Of a stretch of DNA of 64,000 nt, positions 43,291-54,541 are shown one piece after another. Below the pieces are notes generated by a model. It saw nothing but the letters and a program-made list of their open reading frames with translations. It was not told where the DNA came from and did not search any database. This DNA is from Melastoma dodecandrum (Eukaryota; Streptophyta; Magnoliopsida; Myrtales; Melastomataceae): NCBI GenBank assembly GCA_029817715.1, contig JARUPY010000474.1, forward strand, positions 5,890,001-5,954,000, in the 5' to 3' direction. A program made the position numbers and the translations under genes. Within the stretch, counting starts at the first letter, position 1; every line of letters begins with the position of its first letter.

Positions 43291-44523
43291 TCAGAACGGT
43301 CCCGACCACCGAGATTTCGATTTTCCTGAGAAAAACCGCAACCTAGAATTAAAGAGTAAGACAAACTCACCTGGGGTAAAGATCCTATTGAGTATCTTAC
43401 TGTCATGCCATTTCTTCGTCATTTCCTTGTAAATTTTCGCATTTTCATATGCTTGACGTTGAAGCTCCTCTAATTCATTCAGCTGTAATAGTCTAGCTTC
43501 ACCTGATCGTATAGCATCAAAGTTAAGGCGTTGAAGGGCCCAATAAGCCTTGTACTCTAACTCCACCGGAAGATGGCATGCTTTTCCGAAGACTAGTCTA
43601 TATGGAAATATCCCTATGGGAGTCTTGTATGTTGTCCTGTATGCTCACACGACGTCATCAAGTTTCAACGCCCAATCCTTATGTGTTAGTTACAATTTTT
43701 TCGAGGATCCATTTGAGCTCACGGTTAGAAAACTCGACGTGGCCACTAGTTTGTGGATGATACGCCATCGCGATCTTGTGTTTCACACCATATTTACCAA
43801 GCAGTGTAGTGAAATGTCGATTAAGGAAATGTGTGCCTTCATCACTGATGATTGCTCGAGGTATCCCAAACCTTGTAAAAATATATTTCTGCACGAATCT
43901 CATAGCTACTTAGAATCATTAGTGGGGGAAGCAATTGCTTCCGGCCACTTCGATATATAATCAACTGTCACAAGTACGTATTTATTACCTTTTGGAGGTA
44001 CAAATGGTCCCATGAAGTCGATTCCCCACACATCAAACAACTCTACTTCGAGAATGTTTTGCAATGGCATCTCGTTCCGTCTTGATATATTCCCCACTCT
44101 CTGACATCTGTCACAATGCATAACAAATTGATAAGCATCTTTAAATAAGGTGGGCCAATAAAAACCTGATTGTAAAACTTTTGCCGCGGTGTGATCTCTT
44201 CCAAAGTACCCTCCATAGGGGGATGCGTGACAATGCACAAGTATGTCATTCGTCTCTGTTTCTGGAACACATCTCGTAATGACCTGATCTGCACATCTTT
44301 TGAACAAAAATGGCTCATCCCAAAAATAATGACATATTTAATGTAGGATTTTCTTCTTCATTTGGGCATCAAAATCATTAGGTACAAAATTCGAAACAAT
44401 GTAATTCACGAAATCAACATACCAATGAACACTTTGATCAACTGCAAACAATTGTTCATCTGGGAATGATTCATTTATGAATATTTTGTTTCTTGTCCCA
44501 TTTTCATTTTCTATTCTCGACAA
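43291..44523 (-). pseudogene. Integrase of element A (Athila-like)
   Basis: Pieces in shifting frames, 44,523-44,338, 44,318-43,906, 43,903-43,679 and 43,566-43,291, make up the linker FPDEQLFAVD, the zinc motif ([27 protein letters not shown]), and the catalytic core: GIDFMGPF (Asp), ISDEGTHF (Asp), [10 protein letters not shown] (Glu). The C-terminal [10 protein letters not shown] and LNELEELRQ-like segment is typical of plant Athila integrases. A nonsense codon or frameshift separates the parts, so no full enzyme is made. Confidence 0.88.
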
Positions 44524-44679
44524 ATGGTCTGCTTTTCTGTCCCTTTTCTATCTCAAATTTCTAGATCAAATTCTTGCTACAACAACACCCAACGAATAAA
44601 TCTCGGTTTAGAATCTTTTTTCTCAATTAAATACTTGATAGCCGAATGGTCTGTGAATACTATAATTTTAGCACCGACG

Positions 44680-45265
44680 CGATAACTTCAAAACTTATCA
44701 AAAGCAAACACAACCGCAAGCAATTCTTTTTCAGTGGTTGTATAATTCACTTGCGCATCATTTAGGGTACGACTGGCGTAATAAATAATTTGAAAAACAT
44801 TGCCCACCCTTTGTCCTAACACAGCGCCAACCGTGTAGTCACTAGCATTGCACATTAAGTCAAAAGACAAATTCTAGTCTGGTGCAATGACAATAAGTGC
44901 GGATACTAACCTCTTCCTGAGCTCAGTGAAAGCTGAAAGGCATGCGTCATCGAAGATAAATGATTTGACCTTCTCCAATAGATTGCACAATGGCTTTATG
45001 ATATTGGAGAAGTCCTTGATAAATCTTCGGTAAAAATCAACGTGCCCGAGAAAACTCCTAATTCTATTAGCGGACCTAGGGGTGGCAACTTTTCAATAGT
45101 TTCGATCTTTGCTTTATCCACCTTGATCCCATTGCTTGATATCTTATGACCAAGAACAATACCATCTCTGACCATAAATTGGCATTTTTCGTAATTTAAG
45201 ATCAGGTCAGTCTCCTCGCATCTTTGTAAAACCTTCGCTAAATTGATCAAGCACTCAAAGTACAA
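44680..45265 (-). pseudogene. RT thumb/RNase H of element A
   Basis: The frame 45,265-44,996 continues RT after a frameshift (RCEETDLILNYEKCQFMV, GIVLGHKISSNGIKVDKAK). The frame 44,870-44,688 is RNase H (DLMCNASDYTVGAVLGQR, where the usual Asp is kept; YYASRTLNDAQVNYTTTEKELLAVVFA). Between these the sequence is interrupted. Confidence 0.88.
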
Positions 45266-46533
45266 GGTACCAAAGAAAAGTCATCTATAAACACCTCAAG
45301 ACCATTGTCAATCATGTCTGAAAATATTCCCATCATACAACGTTGAAAAGTAGCAGGTGCATTACATAATCCAAAGGGCATACGACGGAAAGCAAAAGTT
45401 CCACAAGGGCATGTAAAAGTTGTCTTCTCTTGGTGTTCCGGAGCAATCAAAATTTGATTGTATCCGGAATAACCGTCAAGGAAACAATAAAATTCCTTAC
45501 CTACCAACCTGTCAAGCATTCGATCAATGAAGGGAAAGGGGAAATGATCTTTCCTTGTTGCTTTGTTTAACTTACGGTAATCCATGCATACCTTCCATCC
45601 AGTCACCGTTCGGGTTGGTATGAGTTCATTCCTCTTATTGGCAATCATCGTCATGCCTCCTTTCTTTGGTACACACTGCATAGGACTTACCCACGAACTG
45701 TCAGAGATAGGATAAATAATACCTGCATCTAACCATTTGATTATCTCTTTCTTAAATACTTCCTTCACGTTCGGGTTAAGTCGCCGTTGAGCTTCCACCG
45801 AAGCTTTGTAGTTCTCTTCCAAAAAGATCTTGTGAAAGCACACCGACGGGCTTATTCCTTGAATATTTGCAATCGTCCAACCTAAAGCTTTCTTGTGTTC
45901 CTTAAGGATATGAAGTAATCTCTCTTCTTCTTGATCTATTAGACTAGCATATATGATTACGGGTAAAATATTATAGGGTCTGAAATATGCATACCTCAGA
46001 TGCTCCAGCACTTGTTTGAGTTCCATAATTGGTGGTTCTTCAATTGATGGCTTCATAGGGTTCAATGGTCGCTCCAATGTGTCAAAGTGATTTACCCTTC
46101 TTGTAGAAAATGTCGCGGCTTCCATGATGCTTTGATTTGCATACACTGTTTCAACTTCGGCCAATGGATCGTCTTCATGTACTTACGAGAGATACTCACA
46201 AGTATACCTATCAATAACATTGAGAAGGAAACCTTCGTTAGTGTCATTCGGCCATTTCATAGATTTATACATATTAAATGTTACTTCCTGATCGTTGACG
46301 CGGATAGTCAACTCGCCATTCTTAACATCAATCAGTGCTCGTCCTGTAGCTAAGAATGGTCGACCCAAGATGATTTCAATCTCTCGATCTTCCACAAAGT
46401 CCAAAACAAGAAAATCAGTAGGGAATATGAATTTATCTACCTTTACCAACACATCCTCAATTATTTCCTTAGGATAGGTAATAGACCTATCTACTAATCG
46501 TAGAGAAACAGATATGGGTTTTACCTTACCCAA
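45247..46533 (-). pseudogene. Protease C-end and reverse transcriptase of element A
   Basis: The frame 46,533-46,183 holds the protease end (LGRPFLATGRALIDVKNGEL). The frame 46,164-45,247 is RT: ALGWTIANIQGISPSVC, PKKGGMTMIANKRNELIPTR, WKVCMDYRKLNKATRKDHFP, FCFLDGYSGYNQI-like, TFTCPCGTFAFRRMPFGLCNAPATFQRCM and FIDDFS. These are diagnostic Athila segments. A frameshift follows the FIDDFS box. Confidence 0.92.
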
Positions 46534-46559
46534 TCCTAACTCCTTATAGATAAAAAAAT

Positions 46560-47475
46560 GGCATTAGATTAATGCTAGCACCAAGGTTACATAGAGCCTT
46601 ACCTGAAAAAGTTGAACCAATTGTGCATGGAGTCGTAAACCTACCAAGATCCTTGAGTTTCGATGGCATTTTTTTTGAAGGATTGCGCTACATTCCACGA
46701 TTAACATCACTGTCTCACAGTCGCCTAATCTTCTTTTCTTTGAGAGTACATCCTTCATAAACTTGACATAGCTAGGCATCTGCTCAAGTGCTTCTGCATA
46801 AGAAATATTAATGTGAAGCTTTTTAAATACATCAAGAAACTTACGGAATTGAATGTCTTCATTTTGTTTCCATTCTCTTTACAGGAAAGGTAGTTTTGGA
46901 AACTCCATTACGTCCTCTTTAGTTTCATCCGCCTCTTTCTTTTGCTTCAAAGGAACTGGAGACATTATAGGATCCATAGGGTGACCGATTTGATTATGTC
47001 CACTAGGAGTGTTTGGTGACTCTTCCTCGGATGTGGTCTGTTTATTTTCTACACCAATTCTCCCTTCATCAAGTGTTCGACCATTCCGTAAAGGCATTAC
47101 CTTCACTTGCTCTCTCGAATTCACCTCAGTATTGCTAGGCACTGACCCGTATGATTTGGAATTTACAGCTTGCGCCAATTGACTAACTTGGTTCTTCAAG
47201 TTTCGAATAGATGCTACTTGGTTCTTCAACAAAGTATCTTGATTAGCCATATATTTCATCATCATCTACTCGAAATTTGGCTTCTTTTCAGACAACTGTG
47301 CTTACGGCTGTTGGAAATCTGAAGATGCTAGGCCTCGACTACCCATCGCTTGTGGACCTTTCCAAGAAACATTCAGGTGATTTCTCCACGCCTCAAAATT
47401 CTTGGTAAGGGCTGCTAGTTTTGCTTAGATTGAGGTCAATGGAGTCAAATCTACTCTTTGGTTTCGTCGCATATA
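46560..47475 (-). pseudogene. gag C-end and protease start of element A
   Basis: The frame 47,265-46,879 is the C-terminal half of Athila Gag (KNQVASIRNLKNQVSQLAQ, VMPLRNGRTL). Near 46,600-46,560 the protease active site reads ALCNLGASINLMP, where DLGA is normal: the catalytic Asp is replaced by Asn (GAC/GAT to AAC). The N-terminal Gag domain is absent; only about 300 bp separate this region from the primer site, so most of gag is deleted. Confidence 0.8.
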
Positions 47476-47517
47476 CTGAAAAAGAAAATAAAAAGAAAGC
47501 TTGAGCGTCAATTAATT

Positions 47518-47534
47518 CCCCGGCAACAGCACCA
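47518..47534 (-). other. Primer-binding site of element A (tRNA-Asp type)
   Basis: On the minus strand TGGTGCTGTTGCCGGGG, close to the Athila-type TGGCGCCGTTGCCGGGG, lies a few bases inside the end of the 5' LTR. Two bases differ, both compatible with C-to-T change. Confidence 0.85.
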
Positions 47535-47538
47535 AAAT

Positions 47539-47969
47539 TTGTTGCTCATCGTCAACACAACAAAGATAAATTCATTTTTTGACCTAACTAGAATAGTAAG
47601 AGCAAGCAAGGGTCGATCCCACAGAGAATTGTACTGACAAATTACTCCGAGCGTTGTTCTTGGCAATCGGTTTAGGTTAAGCAGAAAGAAAGTTGAGTTT
47701 AATTAAAAGCAAGAAATCAAAGAAAGCAGCTAAGGTTTACTGGTGTTAAAATTATCTAGGACATCTGATTTCCCCTCGCGTCCTATGCACCCGATCCCCT
47801 TCTTCCTACTGCGACCAATTATTATAATTGCTAACATAGGTTGCTAGACTCTCCCCGTTGTCCTCCCGAACATCCAGAAACGTACCACCATGTATCGAAT
47901 TCCCTACTCTATTCTTAGGCAAGGAATAGTGATGCCCCATTATATTCAAACGCTATATAGTTACCTAAG
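47539..47969 (-). mobile_element. 5' LTR of element A, inner part
   Basis: This is the 3'-end portion of the LTR as read on the minus strand. It matches 40,246-40,632 of the 3' LTR (TAAATTCATTTTTT, GACCTAACTAGAATAGTA, GAAAGAAAGTTGAGTTTAATTA, CGTACCACCATGTATCGAAT). It stops at about 47,969 where element C begins. Confidence 0.85.
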
Positions 47970-48503
47970 TGATATGGGTACTCTAAGGAATAGATGATTT
48001 CAATACCAAAGGGGAATTGAGACGTCACTAAAGGTGCGAAATGGAGTGACGTGGGGTATGGACGGAAGATTATGTTTAGGGGTGCGGTTGGAAATAGGAA
48101 TGAAATTGGGATAGATGAAGATTGGTTGAGAACCAACCTCCACGGATACAGACTCACCACCATGAAAGAAGAACTCGGATAACTCATTTGGCTGTGGATA
48201 CAGATACACCACCACGAACAAGACGAGGGCGAGGCACAACGCAGAGGACACAGATACACCACCACCGGTTGATACGCTTAACTCAATCCACACTAAGAAT
48301 CCACCAAATAAAGAACGAGGTTAAAGGAGAACCACTCACTTCAGATAGAAGGACAAAGTCTTACAAGGGGGTTTATAATATGATCAAAAGTTTTTCAAAT
48401 GCTTACAAGGGCGCCCATTGTATAGGGATCACCAGAACAAGAACATAAATGAACTTAGACAAGATGCATGCATGGCTAGATTCAGGAACGAACCATAAAT
48501 GGC

Positions 48504-49594
48504 TTATTGGAAATGAAACAAATATAAATGCCAATGCACGAAAGGGATAAATGCATGAATGATCTGATAACTTGAGATGCATTTGATATGGAGTTGCTTC
48601 TGCTTTGACGGCTTCCTTCGATGGCTTGCTTCGACGTGTCCGTACTTGCTTCGGCGAACCATTACTTTGATGTTGTGCCAGTTAGATGTGCAAGACGACT
48701 CCAGTATGCAAACTCCGCATATCGGGACTCTATTGTATGCAAACTCCAAATGATCAAGCTTCACATCCCAATCCTTCTGATTCTTCGAGTCTAAGGTGCG
48801 AAGGATTACAACCATGGTGCGATTGACAACCTCTGTTTGTCCATTGGTTTGCGAATGATAGGCTGTACTGAAGACGAGTTTCACTCCTAACTTGTGCCAC
48901 AACATCTTCCAAAAGTAACTAAGGAACTTGACGTCTCGATTTGATGTAATCGACTTTGGCACTCCATGCAGCCTCAAGACCTCTCGAAAGTACAGATCCG
49001 CTACATTGGTTGCATCATCCGTCTTCTGGCAAGGAATCAAATGCGCCATCTTCGAGAATCTATCGACCACAACCATCATAGAATCCTTTCTCCGCTGCGT
49101 TCTAGGCAATCCTAGCACAAAATCCATACTTACGTGTTCCCAAGGACACTCTAGGAGGGCAGTGGAGTGTAAAGGTTTTGTGGTTGGACTCGGCGCTTCG
49201 CTTGTTGGCAGATAGCACATCTCGAAAAAAGACCTTACACTTGCTTCTCCATTCGTGGCCAATAAAAATTTTCTTGCAGCATCGACAGCGTCTTGTCGCC
49301 TCCAAAATGTTCGGCTATTCCTCCTCCATGAACTTCTCGAATAAGTAGCTCTTGAGTCGAACTCCTGGGAATGGACAACTTAAAATCTTGAAACAAGAAT
49401 CCATTCACCTGATGGAATCGATCGACGGCCTGATTGGTGCATTTGACGAAAATCCCTCCAAAGTCTTCATCGTCCTTAAACAGATCCTTCAAGTACTCAA
49501 ATCCAATCAGCTTTATCTCCATCGCGAATAGTAGAGTCATCTTCCTCGAGAGAACATCAATGATTACATTCTTCGATCTTGGTTTATGCTTCAA
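48504..49594 (-). pseudogene. Integrase of element C
   Basis: The frames 49,594-49,235 (zinc domain: [19 protein letters not shown]) and 49,262-48,504 cover the core: [16 protein letters not shown] (first Asp), [18 protein letters not shown] and [10 protein letters not shown] (Glu). In relatives the middle motif is SDRDVKF; here the catalytic Asp is Asn. After EFAYNR the sequence departs from the family, so the C-terminal domain, including any chromodomain, is missing. Confidence 0.87.
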
Positions 49595-49679
49595 GACAAA
49601 AGTGAAATCTTGTAGAAACTCGACCCACTTCGCATGTCGTTGACTGAGCTCGTGCTGACCATTGATGTATTTAAGAGCT

Positions 49680-50928
49680 TAATGATCGGTTGTAACACGA
49701 ACTCTCGGGGCAGTAAGTAATGGCTCCACGTCTCGAGTACTCGAACGATGGCTATGAATTCCTTATCGTATGTTGAGTAGTTGAGTTTGTCACCATTGAG
49801 CTTCTCGCTGAAGTATGCAATGGGTCTCCCCCCTGCAATAAGACTCCTCCGATTCCAACTCCCGATGCATCACATTCGACTTCGAATATATTCGCAAAGT
49901 CAGGTAATGCAAGAATGGGTACTTCGCTTAGACACTCCTTCACTCAATTGAAACTATCTTGTGCTGCTGAAATCCAGTCGAACTTATCTCCTTTCAAACA
50001 TTCGGTGAGTGGGGCTGAGATCGAACTGAAACCTCGAATGAACCTCCTGTAAAACGTTGCTAATCCATGAAAGCTTCAAACGTCGTGGAAACTCTTTTGC
50101 GTTTTCCACTCCTTGATTGCTTCGATCTTGCTTTCATCGACCTTGATTCCTCCAGCAGATACTACAAAACCAAGAAATATCACACTCGGCTGAAAGAACT
50201 CACACTTCTTAAGATTTCCTTATAACTTCTCGTCCTAAAGTGTGCGGAACACAATTCGCAAATGGTCGACATGATCTTCGTTGTTTCGACTGTAGATGAG
50301 GATGTCGTCGAAGTAGACAACCACAAACTTCCCCATGAAAGGTCGCAAGACTTGGGTCATCAGTCGCATGAAAGTGCGGGGTGTGTTTGACAAATTAAAG
50401 GGCATCCCCAACCATTCGTACAACCCATGCTTAGTCTTGAAGGTTGTTTTCTACTTGTCGCCTTCTTTCATTCGAATCTAGTGATAACCACTTCGCAAAT
50501 CTACCTTCGAGAACACTTGCACTCCATGCAACTCATGGAATCAGAAACCGATACTTCACAATGATTTTGTTGATCGCTCGACTATCCTTGGACATTCACT
50601 AAGTGCCATCCTTCTTCGGCACCAATATGGTTGGAACATAACAAGGGCTCAAACTCTCTCGAACCAATCCCATTTCAACTAACTCGTCGACCTGCCTCTG
50701 AAGTTCCTTAGCTTCCTCTGAATTGCATCGATAAGCTGGTCGATTGGGTAGAGACGCTCCTGGAACCAAGTCGATCTGGTGTTGAATGCTTCGCATAGGG
50801 GGTTGTTCTACTATTAACTCCTTTGGAAACACATCCTTAAACTCTTCGAGTATAAATACAACTCGGGGATGGCTCATCGATCCTGGCTGTTTCAACAAGA
50901 ACAAGAAAATAAGCCTTCTCACCTTCAT
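49680..50928 (-). pseudogene. RT and RNase H of element C
   Basis: Frames 50,928-50,599 (EFKDVFPKELIVEQPPMRSIQHQIDLVPGA, LVRESLSPCYVPTILVPKKDGT), 50,423-50,235 ([34 protein letters not shown] catalytic box) and 49,943-49,752 ([22 protein letters not shown]ase H start) match chromovirus pol in order. Stops separate them. The RT active-site FDD is intact. Confidence 0.9.
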
Positions 50929-51369
50929 GGATCGCTTGAACCAATTGAATTCCTTTGAGAAGTTGATTGATCAATCGATTCTGTGGTGCTATCAAAGTCT
51001 GAGTAATTAGGGACATCAAAGTGATCTTATTCTCGTCGACGTTAATTGAGTATGTATTGCGATATCCGTCATGTTGTGTGCGTCAATCAAACTTCCACAG
51101 TCTTCCTAGGAGCAAGTGGCACGCATTCATTGGAATAACGTCGCAAACGACTTCCTCCTTGTATCCTTGTCCAGAGAAGCATCGCTCTCTATGTTACTTG
51201 AACATCAGTCTCCTTGTTGAGCCATTGAAAACGATATGGATAAGGATGAGATTTAATAGGCAACTTCAGTTTTTCGACCAACGTCCTACCGCTATCTAAA
51301 ATCACCAAACAAACTTTTCCTTCGACTGTACACCTGGTGCGAAAAATTCCTTTGATTCTCCTCTCTAGC

Positions 51370-52213
51370 TGGTGTCACGCTTAAGGACTTCAGACGACAA
51401 CTCTCTTTCGTCCGGGTACTCCTCAATCTCCTCTGCATCTCAAATAAGATCGACGATCTCATCCAGCTTTTTCTCCCTCAGACAGCTCTCTAATGACTAC
51501 GTTCTCCTCGATGGACACTCAGAAGCCATGTGTCCTACTCCTTGGCACTTGAAAGATCGTCAATCAGTATCTCGCTCGTTCAACTTGACTTCAGGTCTGG
51601 TAGTCGATGATGGAGGTTTTCTTGACGTCGTCGACGGTGGATTTATCTGTGAGCTACTCCCCATGTTGAAAGGCGGAACCTTCATGAATTAGCGGGTACG
51701 TAATCTCCTCGCTTGCTGTTGCTCAACATTGTGGGCAAGCGCTCTAACATCGTCGAATTTGAAATACTATTGAAGTTCGTCCGCATCTGTGATCTAGGAC
51801 TTAAGTCCTCGAAGTTACCTAGCAATGGTTTGCTTTTGGGCTTCTTCGACATCACACTACAATAATAGTCTCTTGAACTCCCTCGTGTACTCCGATACAC
51901 TTGAAACTTGTTGAAGCGACTGCAACTTGAGGTAGAGATCTCATCGATAATGCTCCGACAGAAACCTCTTAGTCATAGACCTTTTCATTTCTTACCACGT
52001 ACGAATTTTATCACACCCTTCTCTTCGACGCTGCTGGTTGTTATTCTCCCACAACAAACTGGCGTGCTTCTTCAACTTTAAAGCTGCCAACTTAACCTTT
52101 CGTTCCTCGGGCACCTCTTCATAGTCGAAGATGCGCTCAACCGTGTGCATCCAATCGATGAACTCCTCGGGGTGCAAGTTTCCTTCGAACTCTGAAATTT
52201 GAAAACTCATCGT
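51370..52213 (-). pseudogene. gag of element C
   Basis: The frame 52,210-51,992 begins ISEFEGNLHPEEFIDWMHTVERIF, a typical chromovirus Gag start; 51,900-51,682 continues it. Near 51,560-51,511 the zinc knuckle reads SFKCQGVGHMASEC: the first of the three Cys is Ser (TGT to TCT). Between 51,000 and 51,370 the protease region is unrecognisable. The upstream primer-like TTGGTATTAGGAC lies near 52,450-52,463. Confidence 0.82.
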
Positions 52214-52465
52214 TGGGGCTCTTCTTTCCTACTTATGATACTCAGATGATTATCCTCGTTGAGACTCCTCACGCCATGGATTCTCCTCATCACCGCCGTC
52301 TAATTGACTGGGGGAAGTTGAAGCATGATGTGTCCGCAACGATTGTAGCGGCTGCTAAAGATTGGCGATCTACTCCTCAAGCCGAGCAACTTGTACTTCG
52401 TCTAGAGCCATACCGCAATGGAATCTTCTGGCCATTGACAACCTTGAGTCCTAATACCAACATGA

Positions 52466-52596
52466 TAGGGTACGACAAGCAATAGATTATTTCAATACCG
52501 AAGAGCAAGGGGAACGTCACTAAAGGTGCGAAATGGAGTGACGTGGTGTATGGACGGACGGTTATGTTTAGGGGTACGGCTAGAAATAAGGATGGA
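52466..52596 (-). mobile_element. Truncated 5' LTR of element C
   Basis: This ~130-bp piece matches the left copy at 47,970-48,100 and adjoins the Gag side with a TTGGTATTAGGAC sequence that resembles the initiator-Met primer site TGGTATCAGAGC. It is cut at about 52,596, where the sequence returns to the LTR of A. Confidence 0.7.
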
Positions 52597-52940
52597 ATCT
52601 AAAAAAATTTTGGAAATAAAAGATTCTCGGCATCCGTATGTGCAGCTGCATGAGTCTTGGTGCAGCTGCACCAACTTCTCTGTCCAGTGGCTGACCCTCC
52701 GCTGCAGATTCACTGACCTCCTTTGCAGCTGCACCGACCATCTAGATCCATCTTCTTCATCTCTCCTCCTTCCATCTTAAACTCTTCTTCTTCTTCTCAT
52801 TTTAACTACCAACAGAAGCAAAGTATAAAAAGTGAGGAGCAACCAAAATTACCTAAGAATTAAACAACTAAAATGCCTAAGACTAACCAAAATCAAGTGT
52901 AAAACATGATACTTTAACTATATTTCAAAGAGTTTTCACG
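52597..52940 (-). mobile_element. 5' LTR of element A, outer part
   Basis: The piece matches 41,090-41,372 of the 3' LTR (TGGAAATAAAAGATTC, CCAGTGGCTGACCCTC, CTTCTTCATCTCTCCTCCTTC, ATTAAACAACTAAAATGCC). It ends at about 52,940, where the Tat/Ogre-like leader sequence begins. Confidence 0.85.
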
Positions 52941-54530
52941 CACCCTTTCGTGACCTTGATGCGCGCGACGGCGGTTCAGATGACACGAGGATCTAAGGCC
53001 CGCTCCCTCGATGCTCCTCCAGTCGACATCAAGACTCGGGCGTCAAGGCGTTCTGGAAGAGAGCGGGGTTGACCCTCCCTTGATTGTTAATCGCGCTTAC
53101 TCAGGCAAAGCATGATCCCAAAAAGGAATCTTCGGAAAAATCGGGAGTGGCTCGCGTCGCCTTCCCTTATCCATGATATTTCTGTAATAAAATGGTTGAT
53201 GTTGCTTAACCTATTACGGAGTCGCCACCGACTTATTTATAAAACTGTTTAAGTCGAAAAAACATTTGGTTCGATGATCCCTATTTATTAACTTTTACAT
53301 TCTAACGTGTGAAACGGTGGCATTGCTCCAAAAATGTCTTTGTTTAGGGCATTGGACCCCATTCGAGCTTTTTAGGCCCGAACTCGTGTTCGATTAAAAA
53401 TATCACATGCGACATAAAACATGATGGCGTAAAGCATGCAAACACCCACAAATCAATCGTTTAGATCCAAGGGGGAGGGAAAGGATGGTGACCGTGTGCC
53501 TATGCACTTGGGTTCATAGCCTATTACAAGTAGAATACAAAAAAAAATTCGGAGGCCCGCACTTCCCTCATGTACCTTTAGGCAATCGAGGTAGTACCTC
53601 ATCGGCTGAAAATTAACGGTCGGGGCCGCTCTAGTGAAGCATTCCACCGCGCCTTCTACCTTGTGCTCTGCCACCTCCAGCCATCAGGATTCGTTGTGTC
53701 AAATCCCTCGAAGTTCTCATTCGTCTTTTCATGCAAAATAAACGAAAATAAATTAATTAAAACTCTAACTAAAACATATTTAATAATTAGAATTTAATGA
53801 ATAAGACCGTACTTATGGGGGCATTGTATAGCCCGTTGAAGTCGATCTCCATGACGTCGGGGGAGAACCCTTGGTTGTGTCTTGTTTGAGATGGTTGAGT
53901 GCGCTTTTGTTTTGCGGGGTGTGTTGGGATCATCCGAGATTGATGAGGTTAAACGATGTCTGTTGTTCATGGCTGGCATGGTAACACTTCTGTTTCTTAG
54001 ACCTGCGCAAGTAAGCAATGACATCAGAGCAAAAGTCAGGCTTTCCGTTACGCGTTTATGCGGTCACAAGAAGCTCGATTTTATCGAAGACAAAACTTAG
54101 CGGTTAATCAGGTTTGAAAAAACGTTGGAGCTTCATGTACAGAATAGAGAAACGTTGATGAGGCCGGAGCTCGAAAATGACTATAGTTGCGACAACTTCC
54201 CAAGTTGGATTGGGTTGGCCTTGGGGAGGTTTCCTTACCGTCGCTGGACCTACCTTGGGGTCGTCGGTGGGAAGAGCAACACGATCTCTAGAAGGATGAA
54301 GCAAAAAGCTGTCTGTGGGAGTGATGATCGATGTGTGTGTAAGCCATTGACGAGAGTGTGGGCTTAAGGTTATAGGTAGCCAATAGTGCCTGATTTTGTG
54401 TGCTTTTTTTTAGATTTTTCCTGATTTTTGCAATTTTCCCGAATTTTAAGTGATTTTTCCTATTTTTTTGTGATTTTTTAGGATTTTATGTGATTTTTTC
54501 ATATTTTTAAAAAATTGTTGTATTAAAATT
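52941..54530 (-). mobile_element. Tat-3: leader, primer site and LTR
   Basis: On the minus strand this is an LTR of about 1.3 kb (54,530-53,232), a primer-binding site (53,231-53,217) and leader (to 52,941, cut by A). It aligns with Tat-1 and Tat-2. An unusual point is that the LTR is preceded by a polypurine tract of the same orientation and followed by a primer site, as in a tandem element. The AT-rich stretch 54,390-54,530 is full of GATTTTT words. Confidence 0.8.
53217..53231 (-). other. Primer-binding site of Tat-3
   Basis: On the minus strand TCGGTGGCGACTCCG, the form commonly found in Ogre/Tat elements (GGTGGCGACTCC), directly follows the LTR end GTTTTATAAATAAG. Confidence 0.8.
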
Positions 54531-54541
54531 ACCCCTCTTTG
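54531..54541 (-). other. Polypurine tract of Tat-3
   Basis: On the minus strand CAAAGAGGGGT precedes the LTR start; AAAGAGGGGCA is the usual tract in Tat/Ogre elements. It separates the LTR from a 2.3-kb 3' untranslated region. Confidence 0.7.

Larger units (their letters stand above)
47970..52596 (-). mobile_element. Element C: chromovirus-like gypsy element nested in A's LTR
   Basis: The element lies inside the 5' LTR of A. A ~130-bp sequence (TGATAxGGGTAC...AATAGAT-ATTTCAATACC...GTCACTAAAGGTGCGAAATGGAGTGACGTGG) occurs at 47,970-48,100 and 52,466-52,596 and is interpreted as its LTR pair, complete at the left (extending to about 48,400) and cut at the right. On the minus strand gag, RT, RNase H and integrase follow in gypsy order. 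Protein segments resemble the chromovirus clade (Reina-like). The interior is riddled with stops. The right junction lost ~455 bp of A's LTR and much of C's 5' LTR. Confidence 0.75.
40246..52940 (-). mobile_element. Element A: Athila-like Ty3/gypsy retrotransposon, split by element C
   Basis: On the minus strand the order is 5' LTR (about 52,940-52,596 plus 47,970-47,539, interrupted by C), primer site (47,534-47,518), gag, protease, RT, RNase H, integrase, a 1.9-kb 3' region and 3' LTR (41,372-40,246). The primer site is the tRNA-Asp type of Athila (TGGTGCTGTTGCCGGGG, one base pair from the usual GCGCCGTTGCCGGGG). RT has the FIDDFS form of the YXDD box typical of Athila. No env-like ORF was recognised. 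Stops and frameshifts interrupt every gene. Confidence 0.88.
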
